Made by a program: the position numbers and the translations under genes. Below, one piece after another: positions 10,401-22,100 of a stretch of DNA of 64,000 bases. Source of the DNA: Leuctra nigra (lineage: Eukaryota > Arthropoda > Insecta > Plecoptera > Leuctridae); contig OW203766.1 of assembly GCA_934045905.1 (NCBI GenBank), positions 19,400,309 through 19,464,308 of the forward strand, in the 5' to 3' direction. Below the pieces are notes generated by a model. That model saw only the letters and a program-made list of their open reading frames with translations, was not told the DNA's origin and did no database searches. Position 1 is the stretch's first letter. Every line of letters begins with the position of its first letter.

Positions 10401-13400
10401 CCGACGTCATTTGCTTTGATTGCGGGCTACGGGGACGACTCTGATCAAGAGGAGGAGACAGTAAAAACTCCACCAATTGAAGTCATGCCTGTCGTGAAGC
10501 GAACATTTGAATCTCTTCCCACCATTCCGATCAAAACTCTGTTCCCCATATTTGAAGAGACAAAACCAATAGAGGATAAGAAAGAGCCTGATGAAGAGCC
10601 TGCAGTCAGTCCTCCTCCTTCCACTCATTCCACATCCTTCAAACCAAAGAATCAAGATTTTGCCATTTCCGCTTTGCGCCTTAAAGAGTCGAGAGAACCG
10701 ACGCCGGATCGGGAATCTGTCGACGTGCAACCAATGGTAGATTCGTCCATGCCAGTGAAAGCAGGGAAGCGGAAGAAGCGACTTGACATCTCCACATCTG
10801 CAGAGCTGGTAGCTAACGCTATTGCGGCCAAGATGCCAGTCATTGCAACTGCTACTGACGCCGTGTCGGAAGAAAAAGAGACCATCGATGTGCCGGAGAG
10901 CAGTACATCCGAACCGGAAGTCAGCAGTACAGCTGAACCAGTAAGAAAGAAGAGAAAGTCGGAAGAGGAGACGTCCAACGTTGAGGCGTTTAAAGAAGAG
11001 GAGACACCAGAACCAATGATCGGTTTAGAGGAGAAGAAAGGTAGATAGCTTGACTTGTACTTGTTAAATCTTATGGCGTACGTGTTATTTGTTGTCGTTG
11101 TAAAACTATAAATTTTTTTCTAGCATCTGAAGCTGTGAAGAGGAAAGAAGAAGATGACGCTTCAAAGCATGTAGAGGATTTAGCGCAGTTGATCACCGAG
11201 AAAGTCAAGTTCTTGGGCGAAGGCAAGGAACAAGTTTCTCCCGTTCAGATCATGGCCATTCAAATTGAGGTAGGAATCTTTTCATAGTAAGCGGGTAGGT
11301 GCTTTCGAATATTCTTGATTACTTGTGCTGGGACTATTGCTTTCATAGGTTTGTCTGGGAACACCATGAAGAGAGAAATAGTCGTCTAAATCACTGTACT
11401 CCATAACAATAATGTTTATTTGTTTACAAACCCTCTGTCACTCAAGATTACACAGTGCAAGCCTACCTACCTAGTATTACATTTGTAGTAGCAGTAGTAT
11501 TGTTAAAGATTGAGTGAGAAGTACGAGGAGTAGGTAGGTAGTGTAGGTCTACAATTTGCAGGTAGTTGATTAATAGTGATAAATTGCCTTTGAAGTATCA
11601 TGTAGTGTTATTCAATCTACTTCTTCCTATTTGGATCACAGTGTTACAAACTCGGAATTATAACTGGCTATAGCAGCTCCTGCACTTCAAAACGTACCTT
11701 CATTTCAGAAAGTAAAGTTCGTTCACTGTAAGAATAATGATCCGCAATGGCGGCTGTGTAGATACTACTGTAGTCTAGCGAACAATTGTTTACCTACACA
11801 TGTAAATATAAATATAATAATCAAAACATAATATGCATAATACAACTGTAGATAAAAATAAATCAATTTTATTTATTGAATTTTTCTAATATTTTCTACT
11901 AGGTATTAAAAATTGTGTAGGTATTTGACATAATTTATAAAATTTCAATAATACAAAGAAGAAAGTCTTGACATTGACAGGGTTGTGTTCACGTTAACGA
12001 CCAATTTTTAATGAATTTTCTCTTCTGAATTCAGATCTGTTGATGGAAGAGTGCAAATCAAAGAAAATCTTCGATTTTTTTCAATGCTCATTTAGCTCAG
12101 TCCATCGCAGTTTACAACAACTACAGTTTATTCCATTTCAAAAGGGGAATGGACATTCCAAAAAGTTTGCAATTCTCCCACAGATGGCATAGTTTGCAGT
12201 ACCACTACCACAAAAATATTGCTTTGGTGATTATCACTCATGTGTTGAAACGACCACTAGATCCTTAAATCAGTCATAAAATAAATAATGTAGGTAGGTT
12301 ATCACTAGTTGCCATAAAATCGTCTATTTAATAGCCTGGGCTAACAAAATGCATTTAAAAAGTAATTTAAATCTGTTGTAATATGTTAGTACTTTCTCAA
12401 CTAAGTTGGCAGACATGTTTTTTCTCTTGTCTTCTCTGAATTTGTTTCCCACCACCAACCAACCAACCAACCAATAGCGTGGTAGATCCCATTCCCCTTT
12501 TGAAATGGAATAAACTGTAGCTTGGGAATAGGCCCCCTGAAGAGCATTATCGTAATTATGTTTCTGGATCAAAGCACTGTTCTTCTGTTTGCAGACGCTC
12601 GTCACTAGTTGGCATAAAGGTGCTCTCTCACGGCCGTATCTGTCGAAGTGGCTGAGTGAGACGTGGGAGGAATTGAGGCGCCTCGAAGCTGCGGCAGCGC
12701 CTCAGGGCTGGGCTTGCCAGTGGGATAGGTACGGTATACACTTCACTTACACAATAAACAGTCTGTATGCCATACCACTTTGTCCTCAACCTGTTGCGTC
12801 AAAAGAGAACTGTGCCAACGGGAGAAATATTGCTTGTGAAAGACTTTCTGAGAGACGTTGAAAGGTAAAGCGTTTTAAACAAGATCGCGAGAGTACTGCG
12901 GAGGACGATGACGAGCGTTGACAGCTGGATGTCATCCGCTGTGAACCGCGGCCGGAGCTCGTCGCCAAGGAACGAAGACTTGAGGTGAGATCGCAATCAA
13001 TTGGGGTTCCATCAATTAGATTTCCTGTCCATGAAATTATAACAGACAGGAAATTTAATGTGTGGAGCCTTGCCCAACTCTATTCTGTACATGAAGTCAT
13101 TAATTGTGTTGTCCAAAAGAGATAAAGAAGCCAAGTGTTTTCTTCAAGATGTATGCTCTGATCTATTTTTCCAGATATCTGCTGCCATTATCTTACAGCG
13201 GACTGCATTTTCTGCTCAATCCCCCTTTATTATCTGTTTTAATTGCGCGTACACCCCTGCTATGACTCGACTTCGAGTGGAAGAGTGTCGAGACGAGAGC
13301 AAGATCGCGAGCTTCGCACGGCATCCGTTGAACCCTTTCTTCTCGTGTGTTGAATTCTTGACTGCACATCAAAGATTCATTCATTGGCAGTAAAAGATCT

Positions 13401-16400
13401 TCAGCCTACAGTTAATTGACCAAAAAGTTGTTTTGTTTGCAGTTTTGCAAAACCATTTTTCTGGTAAATTACTGTTAGTTAACGTTCTGCCGATGGATAT
13501 TCAACTAGTTGCTTTGCATTGTTTTCAATTGTATCTCTTTATTGTGCAACGTGAAGAGAGACCAAACATATTTGATTAACGCATAGCAATGTTTTGTTAT
13601 TGTTACCAAAGTCTTAAGTACATAAAACTCGTTTCAAATGATGAAATGTGTAGTCTTTTGTCAAAAAGTTTATACTGTATTTCTTGTTTTTTGACATATT
13701 TATAATCTCGGATACTTGTTCAATGTACAACTCTACAACTAGGGCAATGGATTTAGTATAATGTCAGTGTCAATGCTAGTACCTCATCTTGTGCACTTGC
13801 TTGTGAGTACATTGCTTGTTTCTCTCTCTCTTTCTGGCGCATGCGTGCGGCGCAGGTCTCACAAGCGGTATTACTACCTCAATATCTCGAGCGGCGATGT
13901 TCGCTGGGAATACCCATCGCCCGAGGAGCTGAACGGCGGCATCGTGGGGGGCGAACAGGCCATGGAGATCTGCACGACGCCCCCTCGTCCGGCCACACCC
14001 CCACGTCCAGCCACGCCCCCTCCCAGGCCGCCCACGCCACCGTTGCCTCAAACTCCGCCCCCACCGACCATCTCAACGCGGGACCCAAGTCCACCGCCCG
14101 CGCCAAGGATATCGGAGAAGAAGGGAAAGAAGAAGAGCAAGACGAAGACAAACGTGGAACCTCCCCTTCCTCCGTTACCCCCCTTGCCTCCTCCACCACC
14201 ACCGCCGCCACCTGTGGAGCTTCCCCCTCTGCCTGCCTCCCCTCCGCCGCCTGCTCCGGTTCCAGTTCGAGTGTTGTACGGGGAGCCGGGACCACCGGGA
14301 GTCGACCCGATAGATCTACCTGCCAGATTCGAGCCAGCACCGCCAAGCGAAGTGCCTATCATGAGCATGATGCATCCCATGCAGGCATACATGATGCCAG
14401 CCTATCAGCCAGCGATGGTTCCCAACCCTAACATGGTAAGCTGGATTCACGATACATCAATGTATTTGTTTTAATTATTGCCATGTCATGTTCACTTATG
14501 GTAATTAATGTATCTCATTATGAAGTCAGAACATGCAATTGCACATTAATTACTAACAAGTCAGTGAACATAAAAGTGTTGTCCTATTAACTATTAATAA
14601 ATATTTTCACAAATTCTATTTACTGAATCTTGGCTATTTATTGTTGTATTGACATCAATCCCTGTTGTATTAACAAACTACTATTGCGGTGCGTGTCATG
14701 AATCATGATTGAGAGAGTTCCACTGAAGTTCTGGCTGCAGTGCCTGAGCGGCGTTCTGCTCTGCATCGTGTTGAAGCGAGTGGGTCGCCACTTGGTCGCC
14801 AAGCACCTGCCTATCATATACCGCGTGTTCCAGGGTGCGCCGATGATGGACTACGGCGGCTACATGATGCACACGCACATGACCGTGCCGCCCGCTGTGA
14901 TCGCGAAGCCACCGGCCAAGAAGCACAAGGCGGCTCTCCACGCGGCGCTCGACTCGTTCTACTCGGACCTGGCAACCATGGAGCCGGCGCCGCAGCAGGA
15001 GGTCGTCGCGCCAGAGCCACCTCCGCAACAGGAGGAGACCAACATTCCGTTCCAGCCGATGGACACGGATGATTTGCCGACGATGGAGGAGGCAGCTTCG
15101 ACTACAGCGCCCTCTTCCAAGAAAAAGAAGGTAAACTTGACATGAACTCTTTGGCTGGTCCTCTTAATTCGTAAACAACCAGTTTCTATTTCTCTGTTGC
15201 GACTTGACTTTTCCCTCGTTTTGTAAAATTTTTATGGTTCCCCTTGAACCATATGTTACATGTTATGTGACAAGAAATACACTCAACAATGCTTAGGCAC
15301 TAGTGCTACCTTTGACTTCCATAATTTAAATAAAAGGTATGTCATAATAGTATAAGCTCTTTGAAATTGAGTAAATAATACAGGAAAAATAGGTAAGTGT
15401 GAAAAACCTGAACAAGAATTGATAAATAAATAGAAAAGTTTGCAAATGAAGAAGACTTTTTCCTAAAAAAGTACTTAGTAGTACACTAAAGTATTCTTCA
15501 TAGATCTTGGCCAAAGAGATTAATGTTGGTTTTATGACCCACAGTTAAAGTGGGTTTTAAAGTGGGTTTAACTACCCACAGTTAAAGCCCCAGACACCAT
15601 ATTTTTTCAAATCGTACCTGACACTAATCACTTCCGTTATTGGTCATTAGTATTTGATTTATGATAACCAGAAAATTAGAAAAAATATTTATTAACTTGA
15701 AAATTGTGTTTGAAAAGAATAACTTTGTGTGTCATTTTTCGATTCATTGAGTGTACATTTAGAATACAAACATTGTGTTGTTGACAGTCATAAAGTGTGC
15801 TTAAATACCTTCAAAAGTGATCTCATTTCGATTGTAAATTCATCTGTGTTGACTTTTATTCGTCAAGATTCTAAGAACTCGGGTTCTGGGGAGGGATTGT
15901 GACTCAAATTCTCAAGCTAAGGCGGGGTCAAAAGGTTGTGAGCATGCAGAATTCATAACAAAACACGATATTTACACTCTCAAGTACCAGCTGGTAAAAA
16001 TATATAAAGTGGAGCTTAATAAGAGATTTTATTTATTGCAGGTAAATTATAGGCACTATAATTTTGAATAAAATATGGTTAGGAAGAGGAAGATTTGTTT
16101 GTTATTTCATCAAAAGCTTAATCCTGGGTTGCACTTAGTTTGCGCACACCGAATATTTGAAGATGAAAATCCATGTAACACTGTAATACTGACTCGCCAC
16201 TTGTCGCAAGGTCATTCTTTTATGTATTATTTCAAGACCATACGCGTTAGGCTAGATATTCCAACACTGAGTCAATGTGCTTAAATCCCCGAACATCAAT
16301 GATAGTAAAATTTTGATTTTTGGGTTCACTGGCCATTTAAGATTAATCCATAGAGATCCGATTATATGGTTTTAAAAACTTCAAAATTTCGTTTTTGGAA

Positions 16401-18376
16401 TTGGAAATTTCGCGTTTTGTGGTTTTAAGAATTGTCAATTTCGCGTTTTATGTTTTTATAAAATATAGATAAACTTCAGATTAAGAGTATTAGAATTTCA
16501 ATTGAAGAATAATAAAAATGGAACAGTGTACCTACAAGTGCTGTCACCATTTACTCTTCTATTCAAATGCCAGAGCAATGTTGTTAGGTAATATAAATTT
16601 TTCTCGCCATGTAAATGAAGAGGGCAAATATTATATCACTCACAAATTTAAACCCTAGGTAAGCCAGTCAGCATGTGACTCTCCACCTTGGTTTTTACAA
16701 TGCAAAATCAAAAATAAAATTATTATAAACTGTTTCATGCTGTGTGTTTATGTATTGCGACTATAAAAGACATGTCAACTTCATTTTCACGTGATAATGC
16801 GAGGTCACTGCCCCTCCCACTAAGCAACCCCAAGTAGTTTTCTACAAGGTCACAGCTCTTCTGTCATTTACGCGAATAGGGGGAGGGTTACCGACTGATT
16901 CTAGAAATAAAAAAGGTTGAATATTGTGTTTTACTTGGTGATCTTGAGAAAAATTAGAAAAGCAACTGCGAAATGTACAAAATAACAGGAAATATATTCA
17001 ATTTCGTGATATTTCGCGATTTAGTCAGTTTGGTGGTGTTTAGCGGTGTTAAGGGTAAATTTCGCGTTTTGTCGCAATTAGATTTCAGTGTTTTTAAGTC
17101 GGAAACATATGGAAACGCATTTATATTTAGAAATATGAGTAATTTACAACACTTCGAAAATTTCGCGATCTCCATATAATCGGATCTCTATTAATCCAAC
17201 TTGCATCTCCTAAGTACATTGTATTTATTAATTATTTCCTTGTAAAAAAAATCTCATAGTTTTTATAATATGAAGTAGAATTAGGTACTACAGCACAGCT
17301 ACATACTACAGTATTAGGTACTTACTGTATTTACATGAAAGTAAATTTCAACAATTTAAATTAGAATGTGGATTTCCCCAATTATTATTAGGGATGTTCA
17401 CGATTACGATTTAATCGAATCGATTAATCGATTATGACATTCAAAACGATTAATCGATGTTAGTTCAAATAATCGAATTACACCATTTGAATTTGCCGCC
17501 TTGAAAAGTGTTGCATTTTACAACATCTATAATGGCTGCCTTCATTCTGTCCACATTTTTCTTTGTGTGCGTAATATTTTAGTGATAAATTTATGTTTGT
17601 GTGTATTTTCCCAAGTTTCAGTGTGTATTTCTAATTCGCATTACCATTTATCAGTGATGATTAAATGAATTAAAGTTCATTCACGATTAGAATTGCAAGC
17701 CGTAATGGCGGCCGTGTAGATACTACTGTAGTCAAATGAACAATTGTATACCTTCATATGAAAATATCAATAGAATAATCCAAAACTATGTATAATACGA
17801 CTGTAGATGGAAATAAATCAATTTGATTGAATTTTTCTAATATTTTCTAATAATAAAAATAGTGTATTTGACATAATTTATACAATTTCAATAATACAAA
17901 GAAGAAAGTCTTGCCATTGACAGGGCAGTGTTCAAGTGACTGACCAATGAACGACGTGATCGACTAAAACGTCAGTGAAATTCTTATCGTGAACGAACTT
18001 TACGGCACATTACAGCGTATTTGAAGTAAACATGAATGACTTCCCAGACACATTTCATTGTTGAGGTTAATATTGCTGTAAAAGACGATTTGATGACCAC
18101 CCTGAACATGATGATTTCAATACGATTTAATTTGATTATTAATCGATTTAAATTACGAAAATCGAATGATTAATCGATTTAAATAAAATAATCGTTGAAC
18201 ACCCCTAATTATTATGGACTTCTCATTTACATTGTTGTCTCTCTCTCTCTCAGTCAAAGAAAGTATCCGGTCTTGGACTGAAGAAGAAAGGTGTGTCGTC
18301 ACTCGTTGCCAAATGGCAACAAGTTCAACAGGAAGTAAGAAGAGATTTCGACGCTCTCGATGACGACGATAGTTAA
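7496..18376 (+). CDS. FNBP4: Formin-binding protein 4-like, two WW domains
   Basis: This encodes a WW-domain protein that by family knowledge binds proline-rich partners such as formins and is largely nuclear. Exons are 7496-7580, 8435-8743, 8934-9240, 9321-9604, 10192-11040, 11124-11269, 12595-12728, 13856-14435, 14834-15130 and 18254-18376. Phase is kept throughout (3,114 nt, 1,037 residues, close to the vertebrate protein). The start ATG opens a basic MGLKRRGTGRK leader like that of the family. WW1 is near residues 132-162 (WQECYDETSGYPYFW...TWETP). WW2 is near 699-726 (GWACQWDR joined across an intron to SHKRYYYLN...WEYP), preceded by the helical VTSWHKGALSRPYL segment. A long proline-rich stretch covers about 745-870. 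The C-terminus has SSLVAKWQQVQQE and an acidic end, as in FNBP4. The donor at 11041 (GTAGAT) is weak. The acceptor at 14834 has an in-frame alternative at 14741 that would add 31 residues. Confidence 0.92.
7795..8060. repeat. TAGGTACCTA-rich low-complexity DNA
   Basis: Runs of CCTA/TAGG tetramers around 7795-7822 and 7963-8057 (for example ACCTACCTAGGTAGGTAGG) lie in FNBP4 intron 1. The same motif recurs in shorter form near 7641, 8855, 9650 and 11530. Confidence 0.75.
7843..7948. mobile_element. Short MITE-like element with imperfect inverted ends
   Basis: The left end GGCCTCATTCACAAA and the right end TTTCGTGAATGACCCC are imperfect inverted repeats enclosing about 75 bp, in FNBP4 intron 1. 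No target-site duplication is clear. Confidence 0.4.
8084..8169. repeat. Long hairpin (33-37 bp arms)
   Basis: The left arm starts GTGTCAACTAATCGTGAT and the right arm ends ATCACGATTAGTTGACAC. The arms match over their whole length except for a 4-nt AGGT-type insertion. The loop is only about 16 nt. It lies in FNBP4 intron 1, and the near-perfect arms suggest a recent foldback insertion. Confidence 0.85.
9923..10130. mobile_element. MITE, copy 1 of a TA-flanked ~210-bp family
   Basis: This starts ACACTCGAATAAATAAT and ends ATTGGTTTGAGTGT. It shares the internal blocks GGCATCATCC-ATGAAG and TTGATAATAA-AAGGATTGATTG with the element at 57385-57595. The terminal inverted repeats are more decayed here. 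It lies in FNBP4 intron 4. Confidence 0.75.
11713..12006. mobile_element. MITE fragment, second copy of the element nested in the hAT at 17389
   Basis: This begins TAAAGTTCGTTCACTGTAAG and runs collinear with 17671-17950 (shared GTGTAGATACTACTGTAGTC and AATACAAAGAAGAAAGTCTT blocks). The right terminal inverted repeat is missing or diverged, so the copy is truncated. It lies in FNBP4 intron 6. Confidence 0.75.
12121..12520. repeat. Foldback pair with perfect 32-bp arms
   Basis: The left arm at 12121-12152 (CTACAGTTTATTCCATTTCA...) is matched exactly in reverse complement at 12489-12520. About 335 bp separate the arms, including an ACCAACCAACCAACC microsatellite at about 12450-12475. It lies in FNBP4 intron 6, just before the exon at 12595. 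Confidence 0.85.
16351..17190. mobile_element. TA-flanked inverted-repeat element rich in TTTCGCG
   Basis: The left end TAGAGATCCGATTATATGG and the right end CCATATAATCGGATCTCTA are perfect inverted repeats of 19 bp. If the outer TA is the target duplication, the ends are GAGATCCG... as in Tc1/mariner-type insertions. Internally TTTCGCG or TTTCGTG recurs at least six times. There is no transposase ORF; the short ORFs at 16954-17179 lie inside it and are not supported. It lies in FNBP4 intron 9. Confidence 0.8.
17389..18207. mobile_element. Non-autonomous hAT-like element with nested MITE
   Basis: The ends are TAGGGATGTTCA and TGAACACCCCTA. An exact 8-bp target duplication ATTATTAT lies at 17381-17388 and 18208-18215. 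The subterminal regions are packed with ATTAATCGATT motifs. A second inverted-repeat element (17671-18003) sits inside. There is no transposase. It lies in FNBP4 intron 9, ending just 46 bp before the last exon. Confidence 0.9.
17671..18003. mobile_element. MITE nested inside the hAT-like element
   Basis: The left end TAAAGTTCATTCACGATTAG and the right end TCGTGAACGAACTTTA are imperfect inverted repeats. A second, truncated copy is at 11713-12006, showing that this is an independent repeat family rather than part of the hAT element. Confidence 0.75.
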
Positions 18377-18618
18377 TATAGTATAGATGACAAACACGGA
18401 ATCATGTATTTATTGACTCGTATGTCTATTGAGATTTTCACATTATCTTAAAATTTAACAACTAGTTTTAATTACTGCTCTAAAATTAAAGTAATCAGAA
18501 AGTAACTGTAATGAATCATTATTTTTATTTCCTTTACGTACTTTTATCCATTTTGAATCCTTATCATCGTCCATCTTCCCCTGTAGTAGATTAGAGCAGG
18601 TTTGGAACATGTGAAGGG

Positions 18619-18624
18619 AATAAA
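18619..18624 (+). terminator. Poly(A) signal AATAAA, FNBP4
   Basis: AATAAA 243 bp after the FNBP4 stop. The next gene, PHRF1, is convergent and its stop is at 19135. Confidence 0.5.
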
Positions 18625-19134
18625 TATTTGAAGTGATAATTATTCAATAGGTAGTTGTTTCAAATATATCGAAGAAGTATTTAATGAAATACAGCAATGT
18701 CTGGACACCTTATCATAAAATTAAAAATTTACAGAACCAAAAATATTTAAAAAATGTATGTCATACTGACAGCAGAGCGTTCATTCTTTACAAATCATAT
18801 ATGTCAAAACTAGACATGAGTAAGTGTACATTGTACAGAGCATTTTTAAATGAAGTCATATATAAAATTGATTAGACCCAGGATATGATGTATACAATTT
18901 TAAGAAACAATCAGGATGACAATTATTTAATATGTTATAAATTATAATATATGACTATGTATATGATTTATAGTAGTAGGTATCTATATAAATGAGTATT
19001 TACATTAAATTAATAAACAGAAAATAAATAAATAATTATGTTTTTATCACTGTGACAGACTGCTAAAAAGTGTAGTACATAGATCAATTGGCAGTCAAGA
19101 GGTCACAGAATAGCGGCTAGTCTTTGAATTGCAA

Positions 19135-22100
19135 TCAGCTCCACATTTGTTTCCTGAGGAGAAAAGCATCAAATTAGTTCATCCATTCATGTTTGATTTA
19201 CCTACTCGGAGGACATTACAATCGGAAATTTTCCTTACGTATTACTTAAATTTAACGACCTTGCATCGTTAAACTGAAAACTGAGTGAAAACTGAGAGAA
19301 AACTGAAAAACTGAGTGAGACGACAACGCATCTTCTATCAGTAATGTTATCAGTAACGGTCTCATCGTGATGGGGTTTATCTACCAAGTTTTGACATCAA
19401 CAGTCCATAACATCATCATCATCGGTCAGTCTTGCACATTGGATAATTTTCTAGATTTTCATATTTTGATTTTGAATAATAGATTCCTTGGCAAATATTT
19501 TATCAGTTGTCACTTATCACAAAAGAATACATTCCTGTTCCTTGATTTCGACAGGTATTTTATGTTAAGTTCTTTATGTACATATATGTATACATAATGC
19601 ATTCTGTGCTGAGGGAACAGTTTTGTAACTAGGCCCAACTGAAGATAAATAATTGCATTGCAACAGTTAAGAAGGGCAATTCAATAATTACCTAACATAA
19701 TCAGTATTGATTACTTACGATTTTGTCTTTCCAGAAGAATTTGACTTTTTCTTGCTACTATATCTAGCTTTCTTCACATACGCTTCTACCAAAGATGCTA
19801 TCTTAATTGGATTTATTTCACCTGATCGATTGTGGCAAATCTGAAACAAAATGTTCAATTCAAGTTACATTTGGTTTTACGTGTTGATTGTGGGTCAAGT
19901 AGAACGGAGAGAAGTTCCTTGACTTTACCTTTGGCACTGATCTTCGTAATATGTCCTTATACTCCTCTTTCGTGATGTGTTTCTTAGCATAGTGGGGTTT
20001 CAAAGACAGCTTTACCTCTTCGACCACCCTTTCCTGGCGGTTAAGCTTCTTCAAGTACTGAAAAAGATACATTATTTAAGTGCTTGACCAAACAAATCTC
20101 TGCAAACCATTAAATTAATATTTATCTCAGGTAAAAGGCCAAAAATAATATGCAGATCAAAGTAGGTACGTATATTAACTACAAATTTACAATACCAAGT
20201 AGTAGCTGTAGTAGCTATCTTGCTAGTAGAATACATGTGTCCCAGTTTGGCAAATTAAACCGAACTGCATTAAGTAATTTAAATGAGTTGACCACCTAGA
20301 GAGTAAGTTAAATGGTACCTTATCCTTTACTTGGAGTTCCACCGCAGAACTTGGTAGTTCGTCCAATATCTGCAGTTTGTCTTCATTCATCTTGATCCCA
20401 ATTTCTTTCTTCCCTTTGCCTGCTTGCTTTTTCGGCAGTAACTGCTTCTTTGGCAGCGGCTTGGCCGCTCCTCTTACAGGCCGCTTCGAACGGAGTGGAG
20501 ACGAACCAAAGATAACATCGAATATGTCACCTTTGCCAGCCGACTTATGTTGGGGTGCTTTCTTGGCCGCCATCCTAGATGGGTGTTTGGTGAGGTCAAC
20601 TGGGGGTTCAAACAAGTCGTTGGCCTCACTCGAAGCCGGGGAATACGGAGATTCTAAATCCATATCTACGACGTCAGTGGACTTATCTTTGTCACCGTTC
20701 TGCGATCGCAGAGGCATGCTCTTGATCGGAGTGCTCTTCTGTGGTGACGGTTTCAAGGGAGACAGCTTTGCCTTCTTGTCAGGAGTGAGAGGAGGTCGTT
20801 GAGGTGAACTCATGAACAGGTGATGGGGGAGCACAGGTGGCGGCTGACTGAACAAGTTGACGCGCATGGGCGGCGGCGGCGTTCGCAGCATGGTCGCAAT
20901 GTTGGCGGACGTGAGGGCGGGGAAGACGGGGGAAGCCACGGTGACCACAGAGAGTGCGGCCGGCTGCAGCTGCGCAACGGAAGTGGGCTTTACGATGAAC
21001 TGCTTAACGGGCGTTGTGAGTATCGGGGTGCTGCGCTCGGGAGAGATCGTCTCCGGTTCAGGGATCACGACGATCGGTTGCTTTACGATTGGTTGCTTCG
21101 GACTCTCGAGTTCCTGAAGCTGTAACGGCGGTTCGGGCGGAGGTGGCAGCGGAGATTCAATGACTGCTGGTGACTTTGATGTAGAGTCCACATTGCTTGG
21201 GCACTCAGGCTGCTTCTCTTGCTCAGCCTTCTCAGTTGGCGTGGACTCGAGTTCCGGCTGCTTCGGAGGCTCCTCTCTAATGTCGGAATCTTTGTTCAAG
21301 ATGGGGGTGGGGCTGGGAGCAGGACTGGGGTGGTTCGGCTCGGGTTCTGCGGGGGACGGAGTGCCAGACTTGGTCGGGTCAAAAGGGTCGTAAGCGTCGG
21401 GCGACGACGGTGAGAAGCAGGGAGTCGATGGGCCCCTTGGTTCCGGGGGCGTGTTAGGCCCTTTGTGCCCTCCTTCTCCCAGACTTCGGTTAAGCTCTTC
21501 TTCGATGCGCAGGTCGATGTTATCCATGATGACATCGTCGCCCTCCTCCTCGTCTTCCTCCTCTTGCAGAGGGTTCATGATGGATCTTAGCGTCGCCTTG
21601 GCGGCGATCGAGAACTTTATCTGCGGTTCGGGTGGAGTCTTGGGCCCCGTGCTGGTCACCAGATAGCTGCCGACGTTGCTCATTACGGGTGACTGGGATT
21701 CAGATACGTTGGTGGCCGTGTTGGTACCGGCCTTGGACGAACCCTTCGGACTGGCACTCTGCTCGCGAGCTCGCTTCTCTGCAGCCTCCTTGTCTGCAGC
21801 GTCGTCATCACTGTCACTCAGAATGATGAGGTCTTGTGGCGATGGAGTCTGCTCTCTGAAAGGAGACTGGTCCAAGTCAATAATCGCCATAGGTTTTCTC
21901 TTCGCTGCAGCTTGCACTCTAGTCAGCTTGGGGGCAGCATTTTTCTTTACTTTCTTTGCACCCAGTCGAGATTGAATACCCTTGGCTCCCTTCGGTAGTG
22001 CTTTCTCCTTTCCCTTGTCCTTTCTTGGCTTCTTTGTTGAATTACCCCCATCATCGTTCATAGTTCTCTTGAGCATGTCTTTCATTCCAGAGATTGTTCC

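Noticed and set aside
12799..13393. Possible extra FNBP4 exon or small genes in the intron between 12728 and 13856
   Set aside because: The direct join 12728/13856 keeps frame through the middle of WW2, and the intervening ORFs show no family similarity.
13776..14392. Antisense Gly- and Arg-rich ORFs opposite the FNBP4 polyproline exon
   Set aside because: Proline codons read in reverse give Gly/Arg runs. The sense frame has clear WW and splice evidence.
16954..17179. Overlapping ~70-codon ORFs on both strands
   Set aside because: They lie inside the 16351-17190 inverted-repeat element and have AT-rich, low-complexity translations.
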